From Arthrobacter sp. ZGTC131 (GTDB taxonomy: Bacteria > Actinomycetota > Actinomycetes > Actinomycetales > Micrococcaceae), in NCBI RefSeq assembly GCF_002929275.1, contig NZ_PJIK01000002.1:125958-189957 (forward strand): DNA of 64,000 nt. The letters run 5' to 3'. Below the pieces are notes generated by a model. It was not told where the DNA came from and searched no databases. It saw only the letters and a list, made by a program, of their open reading frames with translations. Positions 42,305 to 50,969 of the stretch are shown here, piece by piece. The translations under genes and the position numbers were made by a program. The first letter of the stretch is position 1. Each line of letters begins with the position of its first letter.

Positions 42305-43837
42305 CTACGGGCTTGCCTGTGTCTCCTTGTCACCGGGCCGCCCGTCGCCGGACTTTTCCGCAGCGGCGATCTTCCTGGCCGCTGCGGTGATGTTGCGCGA
42401 CATGGCCGGAAAGATGAGGCTGTGGAACGGCAGGACTGCCAGCCAGTAGAGCCGGCCGCTGAGTCCCTTGGGGAAGAAGATGGCCCGCTGACGGTACCGG
42501 CTACCGGCACCGTCGGGTTCCACTGACAGCTCAAGCCAGGCACGGCCCGGCGCGCGCATCTCGGCCCGCAACCGGAGCAGGTGGCCGCGCTCGATCCGCT
42601 CCACCCGCCACCAGTCCACCACTTCGCCGGAGACGAGGTGGTGGGGGTGCCGCCGGCCCCGAAGCAGGCCGGCGCCGCCCGAAAGCTTGTCGAGCCAGCC
42701 GCGGACGCTCCATGCGAGGGGCAGGGAATACCAGCCGTTCTTGCCGCCGATGCCCTCGATGACGGTCCACACATGCGCAGGGTCGACGTCGCCGTGGAAG
42801 GTCCGCTCATCCACGTAAACCTTGTGGCCGGCCCATTCGGGATCGCTCGGCAGCGGATCGGCATCCACGCCGGCGCTGGCCCAAGTGGTTTCCACCTGCG
42901 CGTCGCGTTCCTTGCCCAGCGCGAGGGCAACGGCCTTGCGGTAGCCGGTCAGGCCGCCGTCGGGCTGTTTGATGTAGTTGTCGATGTCGTGTTCGGCCGA
43001 GACGGCGTCGTGCTGCAGCGACTGCACCAGCGGGACGGACATGGACAGCGGAATCGGGGTGACCAGCGCCACCCACAGGCCGGCCAGCCGGGGCGCCGGG
43101 ATGGGCAGCGCCAGGACCAGGCGGTGCGGCAGGCCGGCCTCGGCTGCGTACTCCTGCATCATGCCGGCGTAGCTCAGCACGTCCCTGGAACCGATATCGA
43201 AAGTCCGGTTGAGCCGCTCCTGCAGTGAGGCGGCTCCCACCAGGTAATGCAGCACGTCCCGGACGGCGATGGCCTCGATGCGGTTCCGCACCCAGCTGGG
43301 TGCGGGCATGAGGGGAAGCGTCTCGGCGAGGTGCCTGATCATCTCGAACGATGCCGAGCCCGAGCCGATTACCACGCCGGCTTGGAACACCACTGCGTCC
43401 ACCGGGCCGGACAGGAACACCTTGCCCACCGCATCGCGGGAGCGCATGTGCGTGGACAGCTCGGTGTCGTGCGGGTGCAGGCCGCCGAGGTAGACGATCC
43501 GCTGCACATCGGCCGCAGCTGCGGCCTTCGCCACGAGCTCGGCCATGGATTTTTCCTTGGCCTCGAAGCCAGACCCGGCCGCCATCGAGTGGACCAGGTA
43601 ATACAGGACGTCGACGCCCTTCAGGGCATCCTGCAGGGCAGCGGCGTCGTCGAGGCTGCTGCGCACCACCTCCACGTCGTCGAACCAGGGCACGCCGGCG
43701 ATTTTCTCCGGGGACCGGACAAGCACTTTCACGCGGTGCCCCGCGTCGAGCAGCCGCGGGACCAGCCGACCGCCGATATATCCTGTGGCGCCTGTGACCA
43801 GCACCGTCCTGCTGTCATTTCCGGTGTGGTCGCTCAT
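42305..43837 (-). CDS. SDR family oxidoreductase fused to a DUF2867 domain
   Basis: A 510-residue protein. The N-terminal Rossmann part (about 1-300) is an atypical extended SDR with VTGATGYIGGRLV and YYLVHSMAAGSGFE. The C-terminal part (about 350-490) is a DUF2867-type domain with FHGDVDPAHVWTVIEGIGG and RAIFFPKGLSGRLYW. This fusion is widespread in actinobacteria and often annotated as an NAD(P)H-binding or nucleoside-diphosphate-sugar epimerase-like protein; the substrate is unknown. ATG 43837 has AAGGAG upstream. Divergent from mfd. Confidence 0.88.
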   Translation of the reverse strand: MSDHTGNDSRTVLVTGATGYIGGRLVPRLLDAGHRVKVLVRSPEKIAGVPWFDDVEVVRSSLDDAAALQDALKGVDVLYYLVHSMAAGSGFEAKEKSMAELVAKAAAAADVQRIVYLGGLHPHDTELSTHMRSRDAVGKVFLSGPVDAVVFQAGVVIGSGSASFEMIRHLAETLPLMPAPSWVRNRIEAIAVRDVLHYLVGAASLQERLNRTFDIGSRDVLSYAGMMQEYAAEAGLPHRLVLALPIPAPRLAGLWVALVTPIPLSMSVPLVQSLQHDAVSAEHDIDNYIKQPDGGLTGYRKAVALALGKERDAQVETTWASAGVDADPLPSDPEWAGHKVYVDERTFHGDVDPAHVWTVIEGIGGKNGWYSLPLAWSVRGWLDKLSGGAGLLRGRRHPHHLVSGEVVDWWRVERIERGHLLRLRAEMRAPGRAWLELSVEPDGAGSRYRQRAIFFPKGLSGRLYWLAVLPFHSLIFPAMSRNITAAARKIAAAEKSGDGRPGDKETQASP

Positions 43838-43961
43838 GGGAGTCTCCTTAGGATGGCTGCAGTGCCGGGCCAGCTTCATCTGCCAAGCAAGCTTAGCAAC
43901 GGGGCGCCGTGACGCCGGCGGCCGCCTCTGACGCCCGGATGCCGCCCTGCGGCTGCGGGGG

Positions 43962-43967
43962 TAGGCT
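43962..43967 (+). promoter_or_regulatory. -10 hexamer upstream of mfd
   Basis: TAGGCT predicts a leader of about 70 bases before ATG 44046. Confidence 0.4.
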
Positions 43968-44045
43968 GGGAACTCCCGGTATTCTCGCGAATTTCGGGTT
44001 TTCGTGTTGCCTGCGTTCCAAGTGAATACCCCAGGAGATCCAGCC

Positions 44046-47000
44046 ATGAGCCCCACCGGCCCGTCCCTCACCGGCCTGCGCCGCATCCTCGCCGCAGACA
44101 AGACTTTCGCCCGCGTTCAGGCCGAAGCGGCGAGGAGCTTCGGCGTTCGCAGCGAGGACTACCAGATCAGTGCCCCCGCGGGTCTGCGCGCGGTGCTGCT
44201 GGCGGAGATGGCGGACGGGCTGGCACAGGCACAGGGCGGGGATAGCGCGCCCGGCGTGGTCCTGGCCGTCACCGCCACCGGGCGCGAGGCGGAGGACCTG
44301 ACGGCGGCCCTGCGGGCCTACCTGCCGGCCGACGCGGTGGCCGAGTTCCCCAGCTGGGAAACGCTGCCGCACGAGCGGTTGTCGCCGCGGTCGGACACCG
44401 TGGGCCGGCGTCTTTCGGTGCTGCGCCGGCTGGCGCATCCGGAAAGTACGACGGCGGGACCCCTGCGGGTGGTGGTGGCACCCGTTCGCGCCGTGGTCCA
44501 GCCGATCGTGGCCGGCCTGGGTGAACTGGTACCGGTCACCCTGAAAGTGGGCCAGGAGGCCCCCTTCAGCAGCGTGGTCAAGAGTCTCGCCGCCGCCGCC
44601 TACGCCCGGGTGGACATGGTGACCCGGCGGGGCGAGTTCGCCGTCCGCGGCGGCATGCTGGACGTCTTCCCGCCCACCGAGGACCACCCCATCCGGGTGG
44701 AATTCTTTGGCGACGAGGTGGACCAGATGCGCTGGTTCGCCGTCGCCGACCAGCGCTCGCTGGCCTCGCCCGGCCTGCACCACCCCACAGAACTCCACGC
44801 CCCGCCGTGCCGCGAAATCCTGATCACCCCCTCCGTGATGTCCCGGGCAGCCACGCTGAAATCGCAGCTACCGGCCGCCGCGGACATGCTGGAAAAGATC
44901 GCCGGCGGCATTGCCGTCGAAGGCATGGAATCGCTGGCCCCGGTGCTGGTGGACGCCATGGTGCCGTTCATGAAGCAGCTCCCCGCCGGGTCCGTTTCGG
45001 TGGTCATAGAACCGGAGAAGGTCCGGACCCGGGCGCACGACCTCGCCGCCACCAACGAGGAGTTCCTGGAAGCGGCATGGTCCACGGCGTCCGACGGCGG
45101 CACGGCACCTTTGGATCTCAGCTCCCAGGCCTCGGCGGCGCTGCACTCCGCCAGCTTCCGCTCGCTGACCGAGACCCGTTCCGCGGCCTTGGGCCATGAG
45201 GTGTCCTGGTGGTCCATCACCTCGCTGGCCACCGATGAGGAACTCACGCCGGACATCAACGTGCTTAACCTCCATGCCCGTGAACCCCGGGGCTACCAGG
45301 GCGACGTAGCCGAAATGATGGACTTCATCGGTTCCCACGTGCGGGACCAGTGGCGCATAGTGGTGGCCACGGAAGGGCCCGGGCCGGCGCAGCGCCTGGC
45401 TGAGCTCTTCCACGACGCCGATATCCCGTGCGCCCGCGTGGACTCCCTGGACCACGAACCCCAGGCGGGCATCATCGAGGTGACCACGGCCGCCGTCGGA
45501 CGCGGTTTTGTCCTGGACGGGCTGAAAACCGGGCTGCTGACGGAGGCCGACCTGCTGGGACGCACCTCCGCGGGCTCCACGAAGGACATGCGCCGCATGC
45601 CGTCCAAGCGGCGGAACGCCGTGGACCCGCTGCAGCTGCTGGCGGGGGACCACGTCGTCCACGAACAGCACGGCATCGGCAGGTTCATCGAACTGATCCA
45701 GCGTAAGGTGGCCGGCGGCGGGGACGGCGTCCGCGAGTACCTGGTGCTGGAATACGCGCCCTCCAAGCGCGGAGCGCCCGGGGACAGGCTCTTCGTCCCC
45801 ACCGACCAGCTGGACCAGGTGACGCGCTATGTGGGCGGCGACACCCCTGTGCTGAGCAAGATGGGAGGCTCTGACTGGGCCAGCACCAAGTCCAAGGCGC
45901 GCAAGGCGGTCAAGGAAATCGCCGGCGAGCTCATCCGGCTCTATTCGGCCAGGATGGCCTCCCGCGGCCACGCGTTCGGACCAGACACTCCCTGGCAGCG
46001 CGAGCTCGAGGAGGCATTCCCCTATGTGGAGACGCCGGACCAGCTCACCACCATCAACGAGGTAAAGGCTGACATGGAGCGGGAGATCCCCATGGACCGC
46101 CTCGTGTCCGGCGATGTTGGCTATGGCAAGACCGAAATCGCCGTGCGGGCCGCGTTCAAGGCCGTGCAGGACGGCAAGCAGGTGGCCGTGCTGGTGCCCA
46201 CCACCCTGCTCGCACAGCAGCACTACGAGACGTTCACCGAGCGATTCTCCGGCTTCCCGCTGAAGGTGCGGCCGCTGTCCCGGTTCCAGGCGTCGAAGGA
46301 GGCGAAGGAAACGGCCGAGGGCGTGAAGAACGGGACCGTGGACGTGGTGATCGGCACGCACCGGCTGCTCTCCAAGGACTTCGCGTTCAAGGACCTGGGC
46401 CTGGTGATCGTGGACGAGGAGCAGCGCTTCGGCGTGGAGCACAAGGAAGCGCTGAAGAAGATGCGCACCAATGTGGACGTCCTTGCCATGAGCGCCACCC
46501 CGATTCCCCGGACCCTGGAGATGTCCCTGACGGGCATCCGGGAAACCTCCACCCTCGCCACGCCGCCGGAGGAACGGCACCCGGTGCTGACCTACGTGGG
46601 GCCCTACACGGACAAGCAGACCTCCGCCGCAGTACGCCGCGAACTCATGCGCGAGGGCCAGGTGTTCTTCGTGCACAACCGCGTTTCCACGATCGAGCGG
46701 ACCGCCGCCAAGATCCGCGAGCTGGTGCCCGAGGCCAGGGTTGAGGTGGCGCACGGGCAGATGTCGGAGAGCCGGCTGGAGCAGATCATCGTGGACTTCT
46801 GGGAGAAGCGCTTCGATGTGCTGGTCTGCACCACCATCATCGAAACCGGGCTGGATATTTCCAACGCCAACACACTGATTGTGGACGGAGCGGACAAGTA
46901 CGGGCTCTCGCAGCTCCACCAGCTGCGCGGCCGCGTGGGCCGCGGACGCGAGCGGGCCTACGCCTACTTCCTGTATCCGTCGGAAAAGCCCTTGGGTGAA

Positions 47001-47696
47001 GTGGCACTCGAACGCCTGAAGGCCGTGGCCACGCACAACGAGCTCGGTGCCGGCATGCAGCTGGCCATGAAGGACCTCGAAATCCGCGGCGCCGGCAACC
47101 TGCTGGGCGGCGAACAGTCCGGCCATATCCAGGGCGTGGGCTTCGACCTCTACATCCGGCTGGTGGGCGAGGCGGTGGCGGACTACCGCGGCGAGGCCGA
47201 GGAAAAGGCCGCGGAGATGAAGATCGAGCTTCCGGTCAACGCGCACCTGCCGCACGACTACGTTCCGGGTGAGCGCCTCCGGCTGGAGGCCTACCGCAAG
47301 CTGGCTGCGGCCATCACCCATGAAGCGATCGACGAAGTGCTGGCCGAGCTCGTGGACCGTTACGGGGAGCCGCCGCTGCCCGCGCAGAACCTGGTGGCAG
47401 TGGCACGGTTCCGGGTGGGTGCCCGGGAGGCCGGCCTGTCCGACGTCGCACTGCAGGGCAACTTCATCAAGTTCTCGCCCGCACAGCTTCCGGAGTCCAA
47501 GACCATGCGCCTGAACCGCATGTACCCGGGCGCCCAGTCGAAGCCGGCGCTCGACGCCGTGCTCATCCCCAAGCCGAAGACGGCGAAGATCGGCGGCCGG
47601 GACCTCCAGGACGCCGAGATCCTGGAGTGGGCCAACGGCGTGATCCGCAACATCTTCTCCGACGCGCCTCTATCCGTCTCACCGACGGGGAGCTAG
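44046..47696 (+). CDS. mfd: Transcription-repair coupling factor Mfd
   Basis: A 1216-residue DNA translocase that removes stalled RNA polymerase and recruits UvrA. Order: UvrB-like N-terminal region (about 30-350), the RNA-polymerase-interacting CarD-like domain beginning GDHVVHEQHGIGRFIEL (about 535-600), a superfamily 2 helicase core with Walker A GDVGYGKTE (about 690) and DEEQ (about 788), the LHQLRGRVGRG block, and the C-terminal TRCF domain. ATG 44046 has AGGAGA upstream. Full length. Confidence 0.97.
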   Translation: MSPTGPSLTGLRRILAADKTFARVQAEAARSFGVRSEDYQISAPAGLRAVLLAEMADGLAQAQGGDSAPGVVLAVTATGREAEDLTAALRAYLPADAVAEFPSWETLPHERLSPRSDTVGRRLSVLRRLAHPESTTAGPLRVVVAPVRAVVQPIVAGLGELVPVTLKVGQEAPFSSVVKSLAAAAYARVDMVTRRGEFAVRGGMLDVFPPTEDHPIRVEFFGDEVDQMRWFAVADQRSLASPGLHHPTELHAPPCREILITPSVMSRAATLKSQLPAAADMLEKIAGGIAVEGMESLAPVLVDAMVPFMKQLPAGSVSVVIEPEKVRTRAHDLAATNEEFLEAAWSTASDGGTAPLDLSSQASAALHSASFRSLTETRSAALGHEVSWWSITSLATDEELTPDINVLNLHAREPRGYQGDVAEMMDFIGSHVRDQWRIVVATEGPGPAQRLAELFHDADIPCARVDSLDHEPQAGIIEVTTAAVGRGFVLDGLKTGLLTEADLLGRTSAGSTKDMRRMPSKRRNAVDPLQLLAGDHVVHEQHGIGRFIELIQRKVAGGGDGVREYLVLEYAPSKRGAPGDRLFVPTDQLDQVTRYVGGDTPVLSKMGGSDWASTKSKARKAVKEIAGELIRLYSARMASRGHAFGPDTPWQRELEEAFPYVETPDQLTTINEVKADMEREIPMDRLVSGDVGYGKTEIAVRAAFKAVQDGKQVAVLVPTTLLAQQHYETFTERFSGFPLKVRPLSRFQASKEAKETAEGVKNGTVDVVIGTHRLLSKDFAFKDLGLVIVDEEQRFGVEHKEALKKMRTNVDVLAMSATPIPRTLEMSLTGIRETSTLATPPEERHPVLTYVGPYTDKQTSAAVRRELMREGQVFFVHNRVSTIERTAAKIRELVPEARVEVAHGQMSESRLEQIIVDFWEKRFDVLVCTTIIETGLDISNANTLIVDGADKYGLSQLHQLRGRVGRGRERAYAYFLYPSEKPLGEVALERLKAVATHNELGAGMQLAMKDLEIRGAGNLLGGEQSGHIQGVGFDLYIRLVGEAVADYRGEAEEKAAEMKIELPVNAHLPHDYVPGERLRLEAYRKLAAAITHEAIDEVLAELVDRYGEPPLPAQNLVAVARFRVGAREAGLSDVALQGNFIKFSPAQLPESKTMRLNRMYPGAQSKPALDAVLIPKPKTAKIGGRDLQDAEILEWANGVIRNIFSDAPLSVSPTGS

Positions 47697-47700
47697 CCGG

Positions 47701-48525
47701 ATGATGGGAGGACACCACGCCGCGTCGGGAGCCGCGGCGTGGGTAGCCGTTGCCTCGACGGGGCCGTACACCCTGGGCTGGTATCCGCTGGACGCCACGG
47801 GCATCCTGATCGGCGGAATGGCGACGGCGGGCACCGCCTTGGTCTGCGACTGGGACCACCGCTCCAGCACCATCGCGCACTCGCTGCCGCCGCTGTCCAA
47901 CGTGATTGCCGTGGGTATCGAGAACGCCAGCGGCGGTCACCGCCAGGGCACGCACTCGCTGCTCGGAGGCGCGTTTTTCGTGCTGCTGGCCACGATGGCC
48001 GGGCAGATCCAGGTGCAGACCGACTGGGGACTGCTGTCCGTGGGCGCCGGGCTGCTGTGCATGTTCATGATCAACATAGCCGCCAAGGCGCTCAAGCTGT
48101 TCCCGAAGTCGGGCTTCATCAGCAACTGGATCTTTGCCCTGACCATGGCCGGCCTGGTGACCTGGTTCGCGCCCGACCAGTGGACCTGGCTGCCCGTGTC
48201 CATGCTGATCGGCGTCGTGGTCCACATTGTGGGTGACCTGGTGACCACCGGGGGAGTGCCCCTCCTGTGGCCGCTGGTGATCAGGCCGCCCAAGTTCCTG
48301 CGCCGGCTGCCTGTGCTGAAGACGTTCTGGCGGCCCAACGGCGCGCTGTCCATTCCGATCCTGGGCCGGGCCGGCTCGCGGCGGGAATGGCTCGTGCTGA
48401 TTCCGGTGAGCAGCTACGCCATGGTGGGCATGTGCATGGCTGCGTGGTCACTGGCAGGCGCCCACTTTCCGGCCGCTCTGGCGCTGGCTGCCAGGCTGGC
48501 CAACAGCCTGCTGGGCTTGCTGTAA
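47701..48525 (+). CDS. YdjM/DUF457-like membrane metal-dependent hydrolase
   Basis: A 274-residue protein with about six hydrophobic helices. The metal-site motifs are MGGHHAASGAA near the start, VCDWDHRSSTIAHSL (near residue 45), GGHRQGTHSLLGG (near 80) and a later HIVGDLVTTGG. These match the LexA-binding/YdjM-type metal-dependent hydrolase family. ATG 47701 is only four bases after the mfd stop, so it is probably co-transcribed with mfd. In E. coli ydjM is DNA-damage regulated; any link here is inference. Confidence 0.85.
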   Translation: MMGGHHAASGAAAWVAVASTGPYTLGWYPLDATGILIGGMATAGTALVCDWDHRSSTIAHSLPPLSNVIAVGIENASGGHRQGTHSLLGGAFFVLLATMAGQIQVQTDWGLLSVGAGLLCMFMINIAAKALKLFPKSGFISNWIFALTMAGLVTWFAPDQWTWLPVSMLIGVVVHIVGDLVTTGGVPLLWPLVIRPPKFLRRLPVLKTFWRPNGALSIPILGRAGSRREWLVLIPVSSYAMVGMCMAAWSLAGAHFPAALALAARLANSLLGLL

Positions 48526-48585
48526 CGGGCTGACAGGACACGACGGGATGACCCCGCGGCGGCCTGACCGCCGTGCATACTTAAA

Positions 48586-48622
48586 CAGCTGAAGCTCCGG
48601 ACCGGGTCCGGAGCTTCAGCTG
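48586..48622. terminator. Bidirectional terminator
   Basis: A perfect 16-bp stem (48586-48601 with 48607-48622) and 5-base loop between the convergent hydrolase gene and the small membrane protein gene. Confidence 0.75.
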
Positions 48623-48674
48623 CTCTTACGCTTTGACTGCTCTAAGAATTTCGGCTGTGTACACAGCCGGCGGC

Positions 48675-48902
48675 TTAGTACTCGCCGGCGGAGTCCGAGC
48701 GGCCCAGGATGGTCTGCGGGATCCAGAACGCGAGGGCGAACAGGCCAAGGCAGACAGCCATCGGCCAGGGGTTCTCCAGCGTCAGGAAGGACAGCGAGTA
48801 GATGGAGCCCAGGAACAGGGCCATCATCACTGCGAAGAGAACAATGCTGGTGACCAGGCTGTTCTCATTCTGGGGTGTCTGCGTCTCGGACTTGCTGGAC
48901 AT
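48675..48902 (-). CDS. Small two-helix membrane protein, hypothetical
   Basis: A 75-residue protein with a polar N-terminus (MSSKSETQTPQNEN) and two hydrophobic helices (about 16-37 and 44-63), then a short polar tail. ATG 48902 has a strong GAGGAGG site, and the longer open frame upstream is not supported. It lies 49 bases downstream of deoC on the same strand and may be read with it. I do not recognise a named family. Confidence 0.7.
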   Translation of the reverse strand: MSSKSETQTPQNENSLVTSIVLFAVMMALFLGSIYSLSFLTLENPWPMAVCLGLFALAFWIPQTILGRSDSAGEY

Positions 48903-48951
48903 TCGTTCCTCCTCGGCCCCGCGGGGCTCAAACTGTGGCGGCTTCGGCGGA

Positions 48952-49695
48952 TCAGTATGCGGACGAACCCTGTTCGCCCTTGACGATCGCAATTCCGGAG
49001 CTGGCACCAATACGTGTTGCACCTGCAGCAATCATAGCCTGTGCGTCGGCCAGGGAACGCACCCCGCCAGAGGCCTTGACGCCCAGGTCCGGACCCACGG
49101 TCCGGCGCATGAGGGCGATGTCCTCGGCGGTGGCGCCGCCGCCGTTGAAGCCCGTTGACGTCTTGACGAAGTCGGCACCGGCCTCCACAGCCGCCTGGCA
49201 CGCGAGGACCTTCTGGTCGTCGTTCAGGAGGGCGGTCTCGATGATGACCTTCAGGATTGCCTCCCCGCCGTGCACGGCGTCTGCCACAGCCTTGATGTCG
49301 TCCACGAGGGTGCCTTTGTCGGAGGCGCGGGCCGCGGCGATGTTGATGACCATGTCGACTTCGTCCGCGCCGTCGAGCACGGCGCCGCGGGCTTCGAAGG
49401 CCTTGACGTCGCTGGGCGTGGCGCCCAGGGGGAAACCGACCACGGAGCATGTCAGTACGCCCGAGCCCTTGAGCGCCTTTTTAACCGTCTTGACCCAGAC
49501 GGGGTTCACGCACACCGATTTGAACTTGTATTCGGTGGCCTCGGCACAGACTTTGAGGATTTCCGCCTCGTTGGCCTCCGGCTTGAGCAGCGTGTGGTCG
49601 ATGAAGGAGGCGATATTGGACGCTTGGGCACCGGTAGCGGGGGTCCCTGTGGGGCTTGTCGCGGTGCCCGCTCCGGGGCTGGCTTCGTTGCTCAT
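48952..49695 (-). CDS. deoC: Deoxyribose-phosphate aldolase
   Basis: A 247-residue class I aldolase that cleaves 2-deoxyribose-5-phosphate to acetaldehyde and glyceraldehyde-3-phosphate. Family blocks: [36 protein letters not shown], the Schiff-base lysine in [10 protein letters not shown] and VKASGGVRS. The first 25 residues are a variable Ala/Thr/Pro extension. ATG 49695 has AAAGG upstream. Nucleoside salvage partners in the window are punA and the phosphosugar mutase, though they are about 8-10 kb away. Confidence 0.95.
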   Translation of the reverse strand: MSNEASPGAGTATSPTGTPATGAQASNIASFIDHTLLKPEANEAEILKVCAEATEYKFKSVCVNPVWVKTVKKALKGSGVLTCSVVGFPLGATPSDVKAFEARGAVLDGADEVDMVINIAAARASDKGTLVDDIKAVADAVHGGEAILKVIIETALLNDDQKVLACQAAVEAGADFVKTSTGFNGGGATAEDIALMRRTVGPDLGVKASGGVRSLADAQAMIAAGATRIGASSGIAIVKGEQGSSAY

Positions 49696-49828
49696 GCTGG
49701 TCCTTTCCGTTGGCCTTGTGGGCCGCAGATGCCGCGGTGGTCGCGGTCCTTGCGTGACCATCTTGCCACAGCGCGGGGACCACAGCGTGGGTCACGGGGC
49801 GGTCACGGCACCGGGCTGCTGCCGCGGG

Positions 49829-50713
49829 TTAGGCGGCTGCAGCCAGCCTCGCGGCGGGAACCGCCATAAGCTGTGCAGCGCAGACTCCTGCAGCGGAACC
49901 GGAGGCCACCAGCAGCCCCAGTCGCACGCCGTCGAACGACGCCGCATCGCCGATGGCCCAGATACCCGGCACGGAAGAACGGAAGTCCCGGCCGACCACC
50001 ACACCGCCGGACTCGGCGGTCCTTACCCCTGCGCTGGCGGCCAGGCTGTCCCGCGGGACCCTGTCCTCTGCGAGGACCACGAGGTCGCCGTTCATCCGGC
50101 TGCCGTCCTCGAATACGACTCCGGCGGCCGCAAGGACGGAGCCGGCCAGGGTGGGCACCACCGCTGCGGGGCGGGCCGTGGTGCGCACGGGGCGGACGCC
50201 CTTGGCACGCAGCACTGCCTCGGCCTGGCCGGCGGCGGGGCCGGTGCCAACGAGGATTCCCAGGGGCCGCCGCCCGAGGACACGGGTGACCTCCTTGACG
50301 GCGTCGCCGATCTTCGCGGCGTCATCGATCGTGGAATAGCTGAGGCAGCGGCCGGAGCCGGTGACGGGGGAGTGGACTGGGGCGGAGCCGGTGGCGATGA
50401 CCAGCTGGTCGTAGCTGAACTCCATGCCGTCGGCCGTGGTCACCACGCGGGCTTCGGCGTCGATGTGGCTGGCAGGCTGGCCGAAGCGCACGGAGACGAA
50501 CGGCAGTGCGGCGAGTTCGAGCAGCTCCTCCGGCGCGTCGTCCCGGCTGCTCAGGACGGTGACCGTTCCGGCGAACCGTGCGGCGGCGAGCTGGGTGACC
50601 AGGGCCTGGGCGGCGGGGCCTGCCCCGGCGATGAGGATCTTCGGTGCTGCCTCCGGTGCGGGGTCGGAGGTGCGTGCTGTGGGGATGACGGGAAGCTGTG
50701 CCGGAGCGGACAT
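49829..50713 (-). CDS. FAD-dependent oxidoreductase related to the NirB N-terminal domain
   Basis: A 294-residue protein with an FAD-binding motif (LIAGAGPAAQALVTQL, near residue 27), a second Rossmann motif that is weakly conserved (ILVGTGPAAGQA) and the GIWAIGDAASFDG block. It is shorter than a full pyridine-nucleotide-disulfide reductase, lacks redox cysteines and resembles the reductase half of NirB. It lies downstream of the nirB-cobA-hemD operon, behind its own promoter region with a GlnR-like box. A role in nitrite or nitrate electron transfer is inferred from context only. Confidence 0.75.
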   Translation of the reverse strand: MSAPAQLPVIPTARTSDPAPEAAPKILIAGAGPAAQALVTQLAAARFAGTVTVLSSRDDAPEELLELAALPFVSVRFGQPASHIDAEARVVTTADGMEFSYDQLVIATGSAPVHSPVTGSGRCLSYSTIDDAAKIGDAVKEVTRVLGRRPLGILVGTGPAAGQAEAVLRAKGVRPVRTTARPAAVVPTLAGSVLAAAGVVFEDGSRMNGDLVVLAEDRVPRDSLAASAGVRTAESGGVVVGRDFRSSVPGIWAIGDAASFDGVRLGLLVASGSAAGVCAAQLMAVPAARLAAAA

Positions 50714-50780
50714 GTGCGGGCCCTTTCAAAAAGCTGCACCAGGCGGGCCGGATCTCGGGCCCTGTTGTGCTGATGGGACC

Positions 50781-50834
50781 ACTGTAAGCGGGCGGCTTTA
50801 CGCCCTTGTTTCCCGTCTGTTGCGGAAATGTCCC
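50781..50834 (-). promoter_or_regulatory. GlnR-like box and -10 upstream of the FAD oxidoreductase gene
   Basis: On the minus strand GGGAC, GCAAC and GAAAC follow each other with six-base gaps (50834 to 50808), an 11-bp period like that at nirB and nirD. TACAGT (50786-50781) lies 21 bases further on, one helical turn more than at nirB and nirD. A weaker match. Confidence 0.35.
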
Positions 50835-50875
50835 TGGCCGTTCGCCAGTTTTTACCCGCCGGTAATACAGCAAAA

Positions 50876-50930
50876 CGCGGGGCCGTTCCGGTTCCATCCG
50901 CAGGCCGGGATGGAACCGGAAGACCCCGCG
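50876..50930. terminator. Terminator hairpin after hemD
   Basis: A perfect 14-bp stem (50886-50899 with 50908-50921) extended by CGCGGGG with CCCCGCG (50876-50882, 50924-50930). It closes the nirB-cobA-hemD operon. Confidence 0.7.
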
Positions 50931-50969
50931 TTGCGCGGAGGACAGCCGTGGTGCTGCTTGCTGGTGGCG

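Noticed and set aside
44868-47321. 817-codon minus-strand frame opposite mfd
   Set aside because: Shadow of the mfd codon bias with His/Gly/Arg-rich composition and no family features.
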